A stretch of DNA of 64,000 bases from Mesotaenium endlicherianum (GCA_009602735.1 WELA01008001.1:368063-432062), one strand, 5' to 3'. Positions 1 through 12,726 are shown, counted from the first letter of the stretch. Notes: generated by a model from the sequence alone, not told the origin. Made by a program: numbers and translations.

Positions 1-44
<44 letters not shown>
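1..44. repeat. (AG)n microsatellite
   Basis: A pure AG dinucleotide run opens the window and probably continues beyond its left edge. Confidence 0.95.
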
Positions 45-50
<6 letters not shown>

Positions 51-1765
51 AGGCGATGTGTTGGTCATGTGTTTGTTTTGTGGTTAAATAAAATTTGCTC
101 GTGTTATATCTATCCTTTATCTACTATACTTGAAATTATTGATTTTGGTATGGCCAAATAAATTGCCGTCTCTTGAAGTATCATATTATCAATGCCAAGA
201 CATGTGAGTTGTACCGTGAGGTATGAACACCACGTGCTATATCAATTCACTTTCCTCATGCATGTTAACCATATACATTTCTTCAATTTATGTTGAAACA
301 AATAGGTTTATCTTTCCTACAATCAGCTTGTAGAACGCATGCGCTTCCAAATGATGCTTGTCACACGACTCTTTGACGTACAAAAAATATCACGTGAACA
401 CACTCGAGGATACCTTCTTGATTGCATCGTAGTCCATGCATGATTATAAACACAAGGCATTCATACGAGCGAATTCCGATTTGCGCTACTTTCTGTATGT
501 AAGTTGATTTGAAAGAGTTGCACGTGTCGAAACTGCTTGGCGTAATTATTTTCCATTTGCGTGCACACATCATTCCCTGGCCACATATGCGCTTTCATAC
601 ATACTATACGCGTACACATGCCGCACGCTCAAATTGCACATACATGCACAATACAAATGCTTGCGCGCATATACAGGCGCACGCATCCACGCACCCACGC
701 ATGTGGTTGAGGGCACATTTGCATTATCACTCAATGCTTTTACACGTCCTTCACTCCTTATTTTGCATATACCATGTGTAAACGCTTGCATGCATGCGGG
801 CACCCATGCATCCAGCACAAATGCGCAAATTGGCACATGCTTGTTTCCCACCACATATGCACATGTCCAAACACACACCAATCTCTAAATTGGCATAATT
901 TTCTCAATTAACCTTTAAGATTCAATAAGAGTTAAGTATCACATGTTGCATCCATGGTTGCACGCCCGTCTTCATGTCACACGCCTCGACGACCAGCGCA
1001 CGCTCGAGATGGTCGACCGTGTAGTTTGTGCCGCTTTAATCTATATCAAGCGGTTTTAACACGGAGGGGATGTTGAGCTGGCTGGCGCTGGGCGGGCTTA
1101 ATGTTCGCTGTTCGTATCAGGGAAACCCATGGTACCATGTTCGGTCGCTTTTTAACGATGTGGTGACGAGTTCATTCTGAGTCCGCACGCTTGACGCCTA
1201 ACAAGTCTGACTGGTGACCGGTACGAAGCACTCGGCCATATGGGCGCCTGATGAGTTCAGTCACAATCTTGTCGAGAAGTTTTGGGCGAAAACTTCCGAA
1301 GACGGATAGGTGCCAGATTATATCGAGTAAAAACGTGCAAGACCCAAAGTGCACTCTACGCGTTTTTCCCCCAACAATTCCTGTCCGAACTGGGAGCATG
1401 GGTTGAACAAAGAGCTTCGGCAAAATGGTCGAAGATTCACTAATGATACGGATTGTCGCAACAGAGTAACGAGGGGGTTAAAACATGGGGGGGAAACTGG
1501 CGCTAATTTTTCAAATTTTTCTATTTAGGTCCTTAAAATTTTGAATCCTTTCACTAGTTTTCTCAGGTTTGATTCAGGTCGCTATCTATAATGTTTGAAT
1601 ATTGGGCTCTAATTCACCCAAATTTTCGAGAGGAGTTCCCACCCCATGGGTTGAAAACGCGTTCTTGGAAAGACTAGCGAAGGCTTCCGGTCAATGTTTG
1701 GAAGCCAGTCAAAAATCGCTGGTGAACTTCACGTCACTGCCACACCAGCTATTTAAAGACGTTAA
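45..1765. other. Intergenic sequence, no supported gene
   Basis: Mixed-composition DNA. Between about 570 and 890 it is rich in alternating purine-pyrimidine tracts made of CA, TG and GCATGC words. Open frames there translate to low-complexity peptides on both strands and are not convincing. Nothing recognisable is seen in 890-1,765. Confidence 0.6.
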
Positions 1766-2492
1766 TGCATCAGCTTTCCTCTGCAATCAACAATTTTTTA
1801 CAGTTCCATACCTCTCACGGACTCTTGGTGGCAGCTGTCGTCGGGTACCCCTTCGACGAAGACCTTTGCTGAATATGTCTACTTCGGTATTGTTTTAGGT
1901 GTACCCGGCCCTTTGACCTGCATATGTACTTCGCTTACTTTCGAGCAAGTGGGCCAGGCAAAGCTGGTGGGGATTGAGATGGCTTCTGTGGCGATGATCA
2001 ACAAGGTAAAATTTGAACAAGAGATCAGTCTTGATGACAAGCAGCAAATTTTCATTTACAGCTCTTATGAAACTGAAACATTGTGAAATCTAAACAAACT
2101 TTCAGAGACATTCCGAAATGCTCTTATTGAGCTTCAGCAGGAAAATTATCGATGTGAGGTTGTATCATCCCACAAGCGCGCTGATACATGATACATGGGG
2201 GGCACGGGCTGCCAGGATATTGCCGTTGCAGGACTGGAAACCATGCTGGAAGCCTCTGGAAATCTGCTTAAGGTGAGCTATAAGCTGTGGGGTGGGCGTT
2301 CATGTTCGTGCTAAATAAGCTTGAGAAGTGTACATTATAGGCTCTTAAATTTCTTATGAGAGTGCCCTGCGCTTAGCATGAATAATAAATTAAGCAGTAT
2401 GTCTTGTAATTATTTTCTCACATTCATGTCAGGAAATTCGTGAAGAGATTGATACAGCCAGAATCTTAATTGCGTGGTACTTTGAGTGCTGA
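1766..2492 (+). pseudogene. Possible degraded spliced gene, function unknown
   Basis: I do not recognise this gene. One frame reads with few stops from 1,766 to 2,272. It is then followed by a good donor (AAG|GTGAGC) at 2,273 and an acceptor (ATGTCAG|GAA) ending at 2,432. The frame continues in phase 0 for 20 codons to a TGA at 2,490-2,492. The residues on either side of the splice (ASGNLLK and EIREEIDTAR) join into a plausible helical segment. In-frame TGA codons near 2,083 and 2,189 argue that it is a pseudogene or that further introns exist. One alternative intron (AAG|GTAAAA at about 2,008 to TTCAG at about 2,104) switches to another open frame. No start codon or domain is visible. It lies about 250 bp upstream of the F-box gene on the same strand. 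Confidence 0.25.
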
Positions 2493-2746
2493 ATCTTTAC
2501 TTGAGTGACAGAGGGTATAAACTTGAAAGTTGACAATTGAGAGAAGCCAGACTTCTTTCAGCAAAGCTTATTGCAGTTTCCTTAACTAAATGAGCATCAA
2601 GTGATTTGAGGAAGTTTATCTGAGATTCGACTTGGGACTTTTTTAATTTATTTGGTCTGAAACTTCCGCATCGTTACTTAGACCCCCTTCAAAGCTGTGC
2701 TGCATAACTCACGTACCGTCACTGATCTGAGCAGGAAAGCTCCGAG

Positions 2747-4603
2747 ATGTCAAGTGCATCGACGAGCATCTTGGATCTGCCCGTGCGCGTTCTGCAGCCC
2801 ATCTTCCGGTCTGCTTGTGTGGATACTCAGAAAAGACTGGTGAGCGGACGGATTGGCGAAATCCTTGGGGCTCAAGTCGAATGCTTGACCAGTGTGTGCA
2901 CCAGGTGGCGTGACGTGGTGCGGTCCAGCTTTCAACACGCTCACTGTGAATCTCTGGAGAATGAAGACGTGGCGCTCAGCCAGCTTCACACTCTCAAGAA
3001 CGTGACACATGTCCGGGTGCATCAAGCATTAACTCGCAAGCATGAAAGGTTTTTGAGAGGGTTGGCGACAGAGTTTCCCCTTCTCATGTCTTTCCACCTG
3101 AGCTTTGGTGGCAAAGTGGTGGACCTGGAAGTGTTGTCCCTGCTCCTCTCCCTCAAGACAGACATCCGAGAGCTGCAGTTGGTTCTGAAGAATGATAGTT
3201 CTTATTCAACCACTTGGGTTTGCTTCAAAAAGGCCCTGGAGGATGTGGACTACACCCCGCTGGTGCACTTGAAGAAGCTCACACTAGATTTCACCCGCCT
3301 CGCTAACATCAACTTTCGCGATCGCCTCGTTGATAGAGGCTCCATCCCTGTCAGCAGAACACTTTCACAGCTGGCGGGCCTCCAAGAGCTTCACATCAAG
3401 GTGGGGGACGTGGCGAAGATGGCGACTTTGCCCCCGTGGCTGGCAGAGCTCCCGGCGTTTGTGGGGCTTCGGATTCAATTTAGTGAGGCTCCCTGCAGCT
3501 CGTTCCTGGACTCTCTCAGGAAGATGACGGGCCTCCAAGAGCTTGTCATAACCAGCTGGTCGGTAGGTTTCCTCGAGCGCCCCAGATAATGTTGATTGCC
3601 TCCTTCCTGATTGCTTCCCTGTGAACAAAGCTTCAGCTCTCACTTCAGACCTCTTTCCCTCTGACTTGACTTCTGGCCCTGCCTTGTTTTCGTTGCTGCC
3701 TGCAGTGCTACTCATGGCATTATGAGATGGTCTCTAGAATGAGTCGCCTGACGTCGCTGGAGCTCGACGGAGGTTGGCGGACGACAGAGACCGACGTCGA
3801 GGGCATATGTCAAATTTCAGTGGAGCCCGTATGTTTGGCTAGTACCCTCCAGAAGCTTCGCTGCGATGGTGAGGTACTGAACAGGGTTACGGCGAATCTA
3901 CCCCTCCTGGAAGAGCTCACAATAGAAATCGCCATCAAGCCAGTATCTGAGATGACCTTATTGCAACGCACACCCAATGTCCGCTCCCTGCACCTCGAGC
4001 TTATGCCAAGGAAGCCCGTGTGGCCCTACCTAGAGCACCTCGCGGGCCTCACCTTTCTCTCTCTCAATGGAAGTGTATTTTGGCGTCGTGACTCAGAAAA
4101 GCCTGTCTGGCACATCTGCAAGGCACAGGTACCCGCGCTTCAGGTTCTCGTGCTGCACTCCTGCAGGCTGCTCCGCCACATTGATGGCCTGCTCAAGCTG
4201 GAGAGTCACGTGGCAGTCAGTTTGCGCTGTGAGTGCGTAAAGAACTGGCCCTGGTTCAGCAGCCATTCAGAGTACGTAGCCGGAGGGAGCGTCTGCCACA
4301 GGCTGCCAGCTGTCCCTGCCAGGGAGCTCTTTAAGGACACCAGGCGCCTGACCCCAAAGCCTCCTGGTCCGTGTCCTGCCTGCCCCGCTTTCAGGGTACC
4401 CGATCCGATGGATTACCTATTTGGCACTTGACAACTTTACCGACGACGATTTTGATGATGACTGCTTGGTGGACGAAGAGTCCCATGATGACAGTCTTGA
4501 AGACGACGACGGCTTGGACGCCTACGACTTGGAAGACGACAATGCCCTGGAGGAAGATGACTTGGAAAGCAACAATGGGAAGGACGACAACTCGGAGTTG
4601 TAG
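2747..4603 (+). CDS. F-box / leucine-rich-repeat-like protein with acidic tail (3 exons)
   Basis: Proposed exons are 2,747-3,562, 3,706-4,228 and 4,395-4,603, giving about 515 residues. The first intron is GT-AG (TCG|GTAGGT to CTGCAG|TGC) in phase 0. The second has a strong GTGAGT donor and a TTTCAG acceptor and restores frame. Residues 8-20 (LPVRVLQPIF) match an F-box-like start, followed by a Trp-containing segment (CTRWRDVV). The middle holds repeated leucine-rich strands such as LQELHIKV, LQELVIT and LTSLEL at roughly 25-30 residue spacing. The third exon encodes about 60 residues dominated by Asp and Glu. F-box proteins usually link a substrate, bound by the LRR, to an SCF ubiquitin ligase; that role is inferred from the family. 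If the second intron is not used, the protein would instead end at 4,431 without the acidic tail. The ATG at 2,747 is the first in frame. I see no TATA box. Confidence 0.65.
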
Positions 4604-5489
4604 AGGTGCATGGTTTTCCTAGTGATGGAGTTCATTTGAGATCGGGTGCAGAAGGATCTGGTCAGAAGAGGCATTCCTCCACAGGCTGCCGGCCTGAGAA
4701 GATTAGTTTGCCCCTTGTCTCTACTTTGTGAAGGTCATTAGAGGGTAGAAAGGTCAGGATATCTCTGGGAAAGGCGTTGTGATACCCACTTGCAAAGTGC
4801 TTTGCTGCTTGTGCAGCTGCGGTGATGCTTCTAGTCTTGCAAAGTTGGGTCTCCATGAAATTTTGTTGGTATCAGTGTCATGGCTAACAAGCTAAATCAT
4901 TTCCTTGGCTAATATGGAAAGTGAAGTTAATTTGTATGCTGGATTTACTATTACATCCCCCACCTGGGCCCACAGGCGCCTCTCCTGTGTGCGCAGCCTG
5001 AGAATTGCTTCTTTTCCAATCCTCGAAGCACCTCCATGGCGCTTGACATTTCTATAAAGATTCCAGCATTTAAATGCTTGATGTCACTTACTGCCAAATT
5101 TGGTTCTCATTTTTTCATGAAGCGATATCTGCACACTTGCATGCCGCTAACTACGCTTCTCGGACAAAAGATCAAGTGAATGCCAAATAAATGCGTGTGA
5201 CTACCATCCATCCCAAATGTAGGCGTGCATGCTTACTCGACAGCACTGTCATTCAAAATACTACTTCAACGTATGATATGTAGAAAATATGTGTTCCTGC
5301 CACTCATGCTTAGCTGCATATTTAAAATGAACGGCATCAACATTGAAAGTTACAGTGCTGCATGGGGTGCCTGAATGCCTTCGCTAGCTAGAGAAAAAGT
5401 AGTCAATCAGTTACAACATCACCCTCAAAACCCCCCTTCCATAACCTGCCTCCCCATGCTGTTGTAGCTTCGCCACGCACTCCTTTAGG
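4604..5489. other. Intergenic sequence between convergent genes
   Basis: 3' flank of the F-box gene and of the minus-strand MnmA-like gene. Moderately AT-rich in the middle. I see no gene, RNA or repeat in it. Confidence 0.6.
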
Positions 5490-6056
5490 TCAGCACTGCC
5501 TCCCTCTCCCTCTCCTCGCCCCCACCTTCCCTCTCCCCCCCCCCTCCTGCTGCTGCTGCCGCTGCCGAGCCTCCCATTTCGCCAGCTGGGCCAGCTTCTT
5601 CTTCTGCTTGTTCGACAGCTCCGGCGGCTGCTCCCCCTTCTCCGCCAAATCCATGGCCGCCTGCGCCGGCCTGGCCCGGCTCCCGCTGCCCCCCAAGCTC
5701 CCGTTCATGGCTTCCAGAATCTTCCCTGATCCCAGGCATACGTCGCTGTCGTCGTAGAACACGCACCCGCCACATTGCCAGCAGCAGCAGGGTGCCCAGG
5801 GGAGACAGCCAAATTGTCCGCTCGTCAGCGTTGGCAGTCCCCATTACTCATCCCCCTCACGGGGCCAGAAATAAAGCATGCCTGCGACGCACTCTGGCTC
5901 CTACCTAGACAACTGAAGCAGACCGAGTTTCCGTAACCCTGAAGCCCACCTGATATGGACAGGAGCGAGTAGCAGTCCAATCATGTACCATATCTGAGAG
6001 CTCGAGTTATTTTGAAAGAGGTCTGAGACCTCGTGCCTGTTCCGTCGGCAATGGCA

Positions 6057-6098
<42 letters not shown>

Positions 6099-8885
6099 GG
6101 CATGTTGGAGAAGCACTGCATTAGGCTCTCTGCAGGCAGCTGCTGTCAGCTGGCATGACAAGCAGGCGTCGTACAAGAGCACGTACAGGGGTGAGAAGCG
6201 GTACCTTCCCGAGGAAGCAGATGCCCTGCGAGTCCTTGCGCTTCTGGTTGGGCAGCCCCATGCCCTCCGCCAGCTGGCGCACCTCAGCCTGTGCCATGTG
6301 GCAAGCGTTCGCATCGTATAGGAGCAGCAAATTTAGACAAGGGCATGAGGCCACGAGGGCACAAGAGCAGGAGGGCACAAGGGCCCATCTCTTCTAAGAA
6401 ACATCTAACCCGAAGAGTGCCAATCAACTAAAAAACCTCAAGCCCTCAAACCACAGACCATGAAATATACGCCCAATTTTCTTTGCACCCTAATGTTAAC
6501 CCCTCCAGGGCCCAAACCCAAGGGGCAGAGCCCCTGCTATGCTACTGTTGGGGGGGAGGCAGACAGAGCAGGCAGGGGAGGGGGCGCAGGGGAGAGAAAA
6601 AGAATGACAGGTAGCGATTTCTGACTCGCTCCAACAAGCACGTAACAAGCCTGGGTTGGGTCCCCTGACCCTCTCTGCTCCACAATGTGTGTGATCTTTC
6701 CCTCCCACGGTAGGAACCCCACCTTGCATGAGTGACCTCCCGCGCAGGCACGCTTGCACGCACGGGCACAGCCCGCCAGCCTCCCAGGTGGCGCGTAGAA
6801 GCCAAAGGCAGGGCTCTGTGTGGCAGGGAAGGGGCTTTGAGGCCAGGCTGAGAAGAGAAAGAACAGAAAGCTTCACTCAAGAGCTCTCAGGTGTTCACCG
6901 CGCTTATGCTTGCAAGCGTAGAATTGCTGGTGCAGGCGTGGCGCTGACTCATGAATTTGAGGAGAAAAACTGCTGATCAAGAATATCGGGAGGAGATTTC
7001 TTCGTGTAATATTGCAAATCGTGTCACAGATATTTGGGAGCTAAGACGAAAAGCGGCAGCGTTGGGGAACTCGGACTGCTGGTGAGATCTGGCGCGGCGC
7101 GAGGCCAATAGCTGCCGCAGCCGGAGCTACGAACGAGAGAAGAGAGGATGGGCCAAGAATTTCGGTTTTAAGCTGCAGGGTGTCAGGTCTTGGAGAGTGG
7201 GGTACAGTTGAGAATGGGCGTGCATGCGTCTGACTGGCTGACAGACGGACGGGAGGCGATGCATGCCTATCTGCAAGGACAGGCAAGCGAGCCTTTTCAC
7301 TCTCTGGCACTGGAAACGGGCGGGCAAGATGCTGGAAGGGCGTTTGCCGCGGACACGTAGCGCAAGTGGGGCCCTTCTGGTTGGAGGAGACGGAGAGCTC
7401 TTCAGACTGAGGGAGAGGAAGAGGGAGAGGCAGAGGGAGTGGCAGAGGCAGAGGCAGATGAAGAGACAAAGACAGAGACAGAGCCAGGGAGAAAAAGGGA
7501 GATAGGGGAAGACATTCGAAGAGAAGGAGAGCTGAGGAGCAGAGGCGGACACAAAGACAGAGAGGAGGCGGAAAAGAGACATTTTCAAGTTCCAAGGAAA
7601 GAGACTCCACAGGGGGGGAAAACGAGCAGAGGGGCAAAAGCGGGGGCAGAGGCGGGCGACAGGTGTCCCTCTGGCACGCCCCGGCTGCAGCAGGGGCGGT
7701 CCACCCAGCACAGGAGACCCTGGCCGTGCTAAACCCTGCACCCTGCTAAACCCAGAGCCAGGAACTCCAAACGTACTGCACCACTCATTCAGCCCCCGCC
7801 GTGCCTAACTCTAAATCAGTCAGCCAAAAGTCTACGCATGCATACCTTGGGCAGGCAGCCAAGGGGGAAGAGGAGGCGCTGCGACAGGTGCGACAGAGAG
7901 TACGTCTGTTTTTTCACCTGCAACAGAACCCCAATCCCCCCCCCCCCAAAATAGTAGACATGCACACGTGCACACGCAAGCACCACCCACGTCAGAGACA
8001 AGGTGAGAAAGAACACGCGCTTGAGTGCACGCGTGAGTGAGCAGCAGCAGCAGCGGGCTTTATTGCCCCCCTCTTTCCTCCCCCCCACCAGCCCCCTCCC
8101 CGCACAGCACACAAAGAGCACAAAGATCCACACGCACTCACGTCTCACGCTAGAAATAAGCTGGGCTTTTGGAAGCTTCAGGAGCAGACTCCCCCTTCCC
8201 GCCCCCGTGCCGCCGCCCCTGCACGAGGCAATGAAACCAGCAGGCGACACACAAGGGAACAGAACGGGCAAGCTGTCGAGCTCATGGCAGGAGCAAGGGG
8301 ACAGGCGTGCCGGCTGTCTCCCAGGCAGCCAGCAGCAAGTGCACGCGTGCTCTGCGCTGCTCCGAGCCGGGGCCAGTTTGGCTTCAACAGTAGCGCCATC
8401 ACGCCTCCAGCGCAAGAGGGAGGGAGGGGCGGGGAGAGCGTGAGGAGGTAAGCGAGAGGGCAGGGCGAGGGAGAGGAAGGGAAGGAGAGACTGAGAGGGG
8501 GGATGCAATGCAATCAACGCTTCAACGTTGGGGGAAGCGGGTTGAGTCTGGACACGGGACAAGAGAGACAGCACATACCTCGAAAACAATTGCATCGGCT
8601 CTCAATCGCGCTCCAGCTCAGCCACACGCCTGCAAGCTGAGGTGGCACATCCGACATGTGGCAGGCAGCGGTCAAGCAAACATTCACATGTTGGCAGCTA
8701 CTTGTGATTTTAAACAAAAGGAGAATAGGTTTCGGAGGGGAGAGCGGGAGGGAGGGCGGGCAGGGGGAGAGGGGAAGGATGTATGCCACGTGTGTGTTCA
8801 CCTCATCTGCAGGCATCAGCAGCCGGAGGGCGCCGCCCGGCTGATGCTGCTGCCGATCTACGGGGGCGTAGTGTCCCGACGCCAC
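5490..8885 (-). CDS. mnmA: tRNA-specific 2-thiouridylase, MnmA/TRMU family (partial exon set)
   Basis: This family uses ATP and a sulfur donor to 2-thiolate the wobble uridine of tRNAs for Lys, Glu and Gln, in bacteria and organelles. Three exons are clear on the minus strand. The exon at 8,885-8,802 contains SGHYAPV, equivalent to the family TGHYA motif. The exon at 7,917-7,846 (24 codons, [12 protein letters not shown]) matches KDQxYFLxxL. The exon at 6,288-6,205 (28 codons) ends [10 protein letters not shown], the catalytic-cysteine motif. Each is bounded by AG and GT and all join in phase 0. The C-terminal end ([15 protein letters not shown]) lies at about 5,765-5,715, followed by a Lys/Gln-rich extension to 5,490. 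Just upstream of it, a different frame reads NLAVSPG, which is typical of the same C-terminal barrel. I could not find the N-terminal PP-loop (SGGVDSS), the TPNPDV motif or the middle barrel exon (TIGQR-type). The gene is therefore either incompletely seen or decayed. Confidence 0.7.
6062..6097. repeat. (GT)n microsatellite
   Basis: Uninterrupted GT dinucleotides in the presumed intron after the catalytic-cysteine exon of the MnmA-like gene. Confidence 0.95.
7380..7600. repeat. Polypurine low-complexity tract
   Basis: Almost all purines on the plus strand, built from GAGAGGCAGAGG-like words. It lies in the long intron of the MnmA-like gene. Open frames across it are compositional artefacts. 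Confidence 0.8.
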
Positions 8886-11800
8886 TCAGTCAAACTCCCC
8901 AGCGCCTGGTGCCCCGACAGGACAGTGCACACGAAGTCAACATGAGTCATCGTGAGTCAGCATGGGTTAGAATAGCCTATAGGTCGACACAATTCAGCGT
9001 GCGCATATAAGCTTATGCACACATGTACATGCACACACGCATTTTTTGAGTGATGACAAGACGAGGCATCCAATACAATTCCCTGCTTCTCACCTCACCC
9101 CGATCGAGTGAGTGGCTAAGCATGGCAGCTGCATGCGCCAACACGCATCGACAAGCAAGCCCACGGAAGTCAGCGATGCACTGTGCATGCACAGGCACAC
9201 GCACGTACACGCGCATATGCACATGCACAGGCACAGGCACAGGCACAGATACATATGAAAAATGCGTGAGCTCAGGCACAGGCACAGCAGGCACAGGCAC
9301 AGCAGCACAGGCCTGGGTAAAAGCATGGGCAGACTCACACAGCAGGCACACCCACACGCAGACGCACGGATACGAATGCACAGGCAGAGGCGCAGGCGCA
9401 GGCTCAGGCTCTGGCACAGGCACAGCCGCAGGGGCACAGGCGTGCAGGCACAAGCGCATGCAGAAGAAACCCAACGCAGACAGCGTGTGGCCGGTGCACA
9501 GAGCACTGCAAAGGGCACCCACCCACTCTTCCCACACGTCGTCAGATGCCACACTGCCACCACCGCCCCCCTCCCCTCTCTCCCCTTCCCCTTCTTCGCC
9601 CAGCCAGTAGAGCACGGCGGTGCCAGCAAATTGACATGTGTCAGTTGACCAGCACCATGCCGGCCCTCGTGCACAGCAATGCGCGCCAGCGAGCGGTAGC
9701 AGCGCCACCTGTAGCAGGCCGTCAAGAAGGCCCAGGGGTCACGCACTTGGTCGCGTGCGTACGTGCCAAGTGGCAGCAGCCCATCTGAGAAGAGATATCC
9801 ATCAGGGGGCAATCGTATCGAACTACTCAGCTGCTGCATTTTTGGCAAAGAAGATAAGTCAAGGGGGCACCACATGTATTCATACGCTTCTTCCTGGACA
9901 GCTGGCAAGCGGTGCCAGCTGGCACTTTTCAGCTCGCAGAGCGTGTGCTGAACATCTAAGAAGAGCCTCCTTAGCTCCACAGATCGAGCCGCCATAAACC
10001 CTGAAGCTCCCCAACAAGCATCCGCATTGATGGCTCGTCAACCAAAATCCCTACCACAAGCCCGAAAACAAAACCCGCAGCCTAACGCCGTAAAACCCGA
10101 GTCAGAAACACACCTTCCCTCCCCTTATCCCCCCCCCTCCCTCTCCCTCCCTCCCGCCCTCTGTCCCTCCCTCTATCTCTCCCACAAGCAGCCCTCAGGC
10201 CCCCTCGTCATTCCCCATCCCTGCCTGCACAGGCGTCCGCTGCAGCTGCCCCAAGCTCCCACTGGGGGAGCATCTTCCACATTGGGCAGCCTCAGAGGTC
10301 AGGGATGTGATGATGCCCTGGCAAACAGCTGGTGGGTGCCCGCAGTACACACACGCTCGCACATGCCCCTTCTGTTGCTCTACCTCTTTCTAAGCCAATC
10401 CCTCTGTTATGCCCCCCCCCTCTGCCCCCTCCTTGTCTCTCTCCATCTGCCCACCCTCAGTGTCCACTGGGAGGGAGACGGCAGCAAGGGCGGGGAGGAG
10501 CCCAAGGGCCCCGCCATGCCTGCCCCCTTCCTCCGCCCCTTTCTCTTCCCTTCCCTTCAGGCCAACTGAAGCTATCGGCAAAGAGAGCAAGCATGCCCGC
10601 TCTTCGTGCACTTGCCCGCAGGCTGCTGGCACAGGCACAAGAGGGAGTGCGATGCCACCATGCTACAACCCCCCCTTGGCACAACATGGACAGACGGCAC
10701 AGCAGGCGGAGCAGCCCTCATATGAAGCCGCCGCTTACCCTGAACCCCGCCCTCGCTTTCTCCCTCAGCCTCGCCTCCGCCCTCGCCATCGCCAACATCC
10801 TCCCCCTCTTGCTCCGGCCCCCAAGTCGAGACTGGGCTCGCAGCAACGAGGTCGCAGCCAACAGGTGTGTGCCAAGGCATCGTCACATCCTAGGTAAGAT
10901 GCGCCTGCGGGGTTCTGAACTGTGACACCTGTCTTGTCCTGAGAGGCGCACATGTATAACTGCCAGCCGGAATGGGTTCACCCTAACCCCTGCCCCCTTG
11001 CCCAGCCCTCCTGAACAAGCCCGAGCGCCCACATTGCCTCACAACTTAGGGCCCAGTCCTGAGACCCCCTCTAACTGGTTCGTTTAAGAAGGTTCAAGGC
11101 AGGTTCAAGGCTCAGGTCAGGATGGCCATTCTGAACAGGGGCTCGGATGAGCGCCTTCCGGGGGGCACGGGGCTGAATACCCACCTTCAGCAGTGGTGTG
11201 TGTCTGGACCCCCCGCGGGCATGAAAGCCAGCAGCATAGCCCCCGTGGCATCAAAAGTGGCCTCCAGCTGACGCTTCAGTACATCTTCCAACGCTTCATG
11301 TGCGCCGCCTTTTGCTCCTTGGTCGCCACCTCAGCGTCCTGGCCTGCGGAAACCAGCACCTGGCGTGCATAGCCGCCCTCTGACACTGCCTCCCTTGGCA
11401 GACTTAGGAACCCGACGTGCTGCCTCGAGCGAGGCAAAACTCTGCCTGCCATCTGTCCCGGTGCTTCTCCGCTAGCTGGTCCTCACTATCTGACACCTCA
11501 GCAGATCCTGGTGACAACTTGGGGCTCCGGGGCTCCGTCAACCCATGCCCTGCTTGGCTGCCAGGCTGCCGGGTGCCATGCACAGTAGAAATACAACATA
11601 AGAAATGGCCAAAAAACGCGCGTGGCACCGAAATGGCCGGTCAAAAAGTGTTCGTCATTTTTCCAAAGTCGTGCACTGCTTGGCAATCGTTCGAAGTTTC
11701 TTGGCACCTGGTATGGTACACAAACGGCCGAACGAACCTCATGGCATCCATTCGTGGCCCCATAACAATCTGGCAAACGGGTGCCAAGCGCTGCCACGCG

Positions 11801-12726
11801 AGAACCTTAATGGCATCGACGTACCTGGTGCCATTCTGTCTGCTTCGTCAGTCCAAAAAGTGACATTCGACAAGCGCTCCAGGCGCTCAAGTTTCGCTAC
11901 GTGTCAATTCATTCACGCACTCAATATTCAGTGAGTGAACATCAACTTACAGCTATCTTCTAAACATCATCTCACGCCTTGTTTCCATTGAGCTAGCTGT
12001 TCACATCTATTCCCATCAATTCTTGTCATCTATTCCCATCAATTCTCGTCAGACACTTGTGACGAAGTCGCATGCACTCATAAATTCAAAGCCTGATGCA
12101 CAGCTATAGGTCATGACAGCCATATTAGCACAAAACGTCCAAGCTTTATGCATTCTAGCGCGCTTACTTGCCAACTACCTTGGCTCGGGCCTCCCACTTT
12201 GTCTTGTTTCTTGTTGCACTCTATGCCCTTCCCGTGCCTTTCAAGCCAAGCGCAGGTAGCCGGCCATATCCTATATTCACCTATTGCACAATTTCCCGAC
12301 ATGACTTCGTCCACAGCCGTATGCTTTGCGCACACTTCGAACTTATAACGAACCCTAACACGGCTGAGACATTAGTACAAGTGGAGACAGGCAGTTTAGA
12401 AGGAAAGGGGAAGTGCAAAGGAAGAAGGTGAAGGGGGAAACTAAGTAAGGGGGAGGAGCACGAGGTAGAGAAAGGGAGACATGTTGGTAGGCCTCTGCTC
12501 TCGAAGAGAGTATTTGGCCTGAGACACTGGCAGAAGCCCCCCGCTCAACTGCGACCCCCTTCTCCCTTCCTCTCAACTTCCCTAACCTCTGCTCCCTTGG
12601 TCATCTGAGTCAGAGAAGACTAACCTTCCTTACCTAACTTCCTCCCCCTCTTCCCTCCATTTCTCGCTCTCTCTCCCTTCCTGCACGAAATATGCTATTT
12701 GCCAAGCAGCGTCAACAAAGTTGAAT
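8886..12726. other. Low-complexity host DNA, no supported gene
   Basis: Contains the AGGCAC hexamer repeat, pyrimidine-rich stretches (10,130-10,190 and 10,390-10,560) and several long but compositionally biased open frames. A minus-strand frame at about 9,995-9,640 has a more ordinary composition, with a segment like DGYLFSDGLLPLGTYARDQV. It could be an upstream exon of the MnmA-like gene or another gene, but carries no motif I recognise. A minus-strand segment near 11,220-11,330 also reads plausibly (LKRQLEATFDATGAMLLAF) without a recognisable domain. A plus frame at 11,605-11,934 is likewise unknown. Confidence 0.5.
9186..9445. repeat. AGGCAC-type hexanucleotide repeat
   Basis: Degenerate tandem AGGCAC units (for example around 9,228-9,250, 9,276-9,302 and 9,380-9,430). 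They give long open frames on both strands, coding for GTGTGTG-like or VPVPVP-like peptides, that are not genes. Confidence 0.85.

Noticed and set aside
509-888. Overlapping open frames on both strands
   Set aside because: They translate CA/TG-rich low-complexity DNA, show no domain and overlap each other. No codon bias is visible.
7041-7741. Long frames rich in Leu/Pro/Ser or Arg/Glu
   Set aside because: They are translations of a polypurine tract and its complement and overlap intron sequence of the MnmA-like gene.
9013-9708. A 231-residue minus-strand frame with VPVPVP repeats
   Set aside because: It is carried by the AGGCAC hexamer repeat. Both strands and several frames are open for the same compositional reason.
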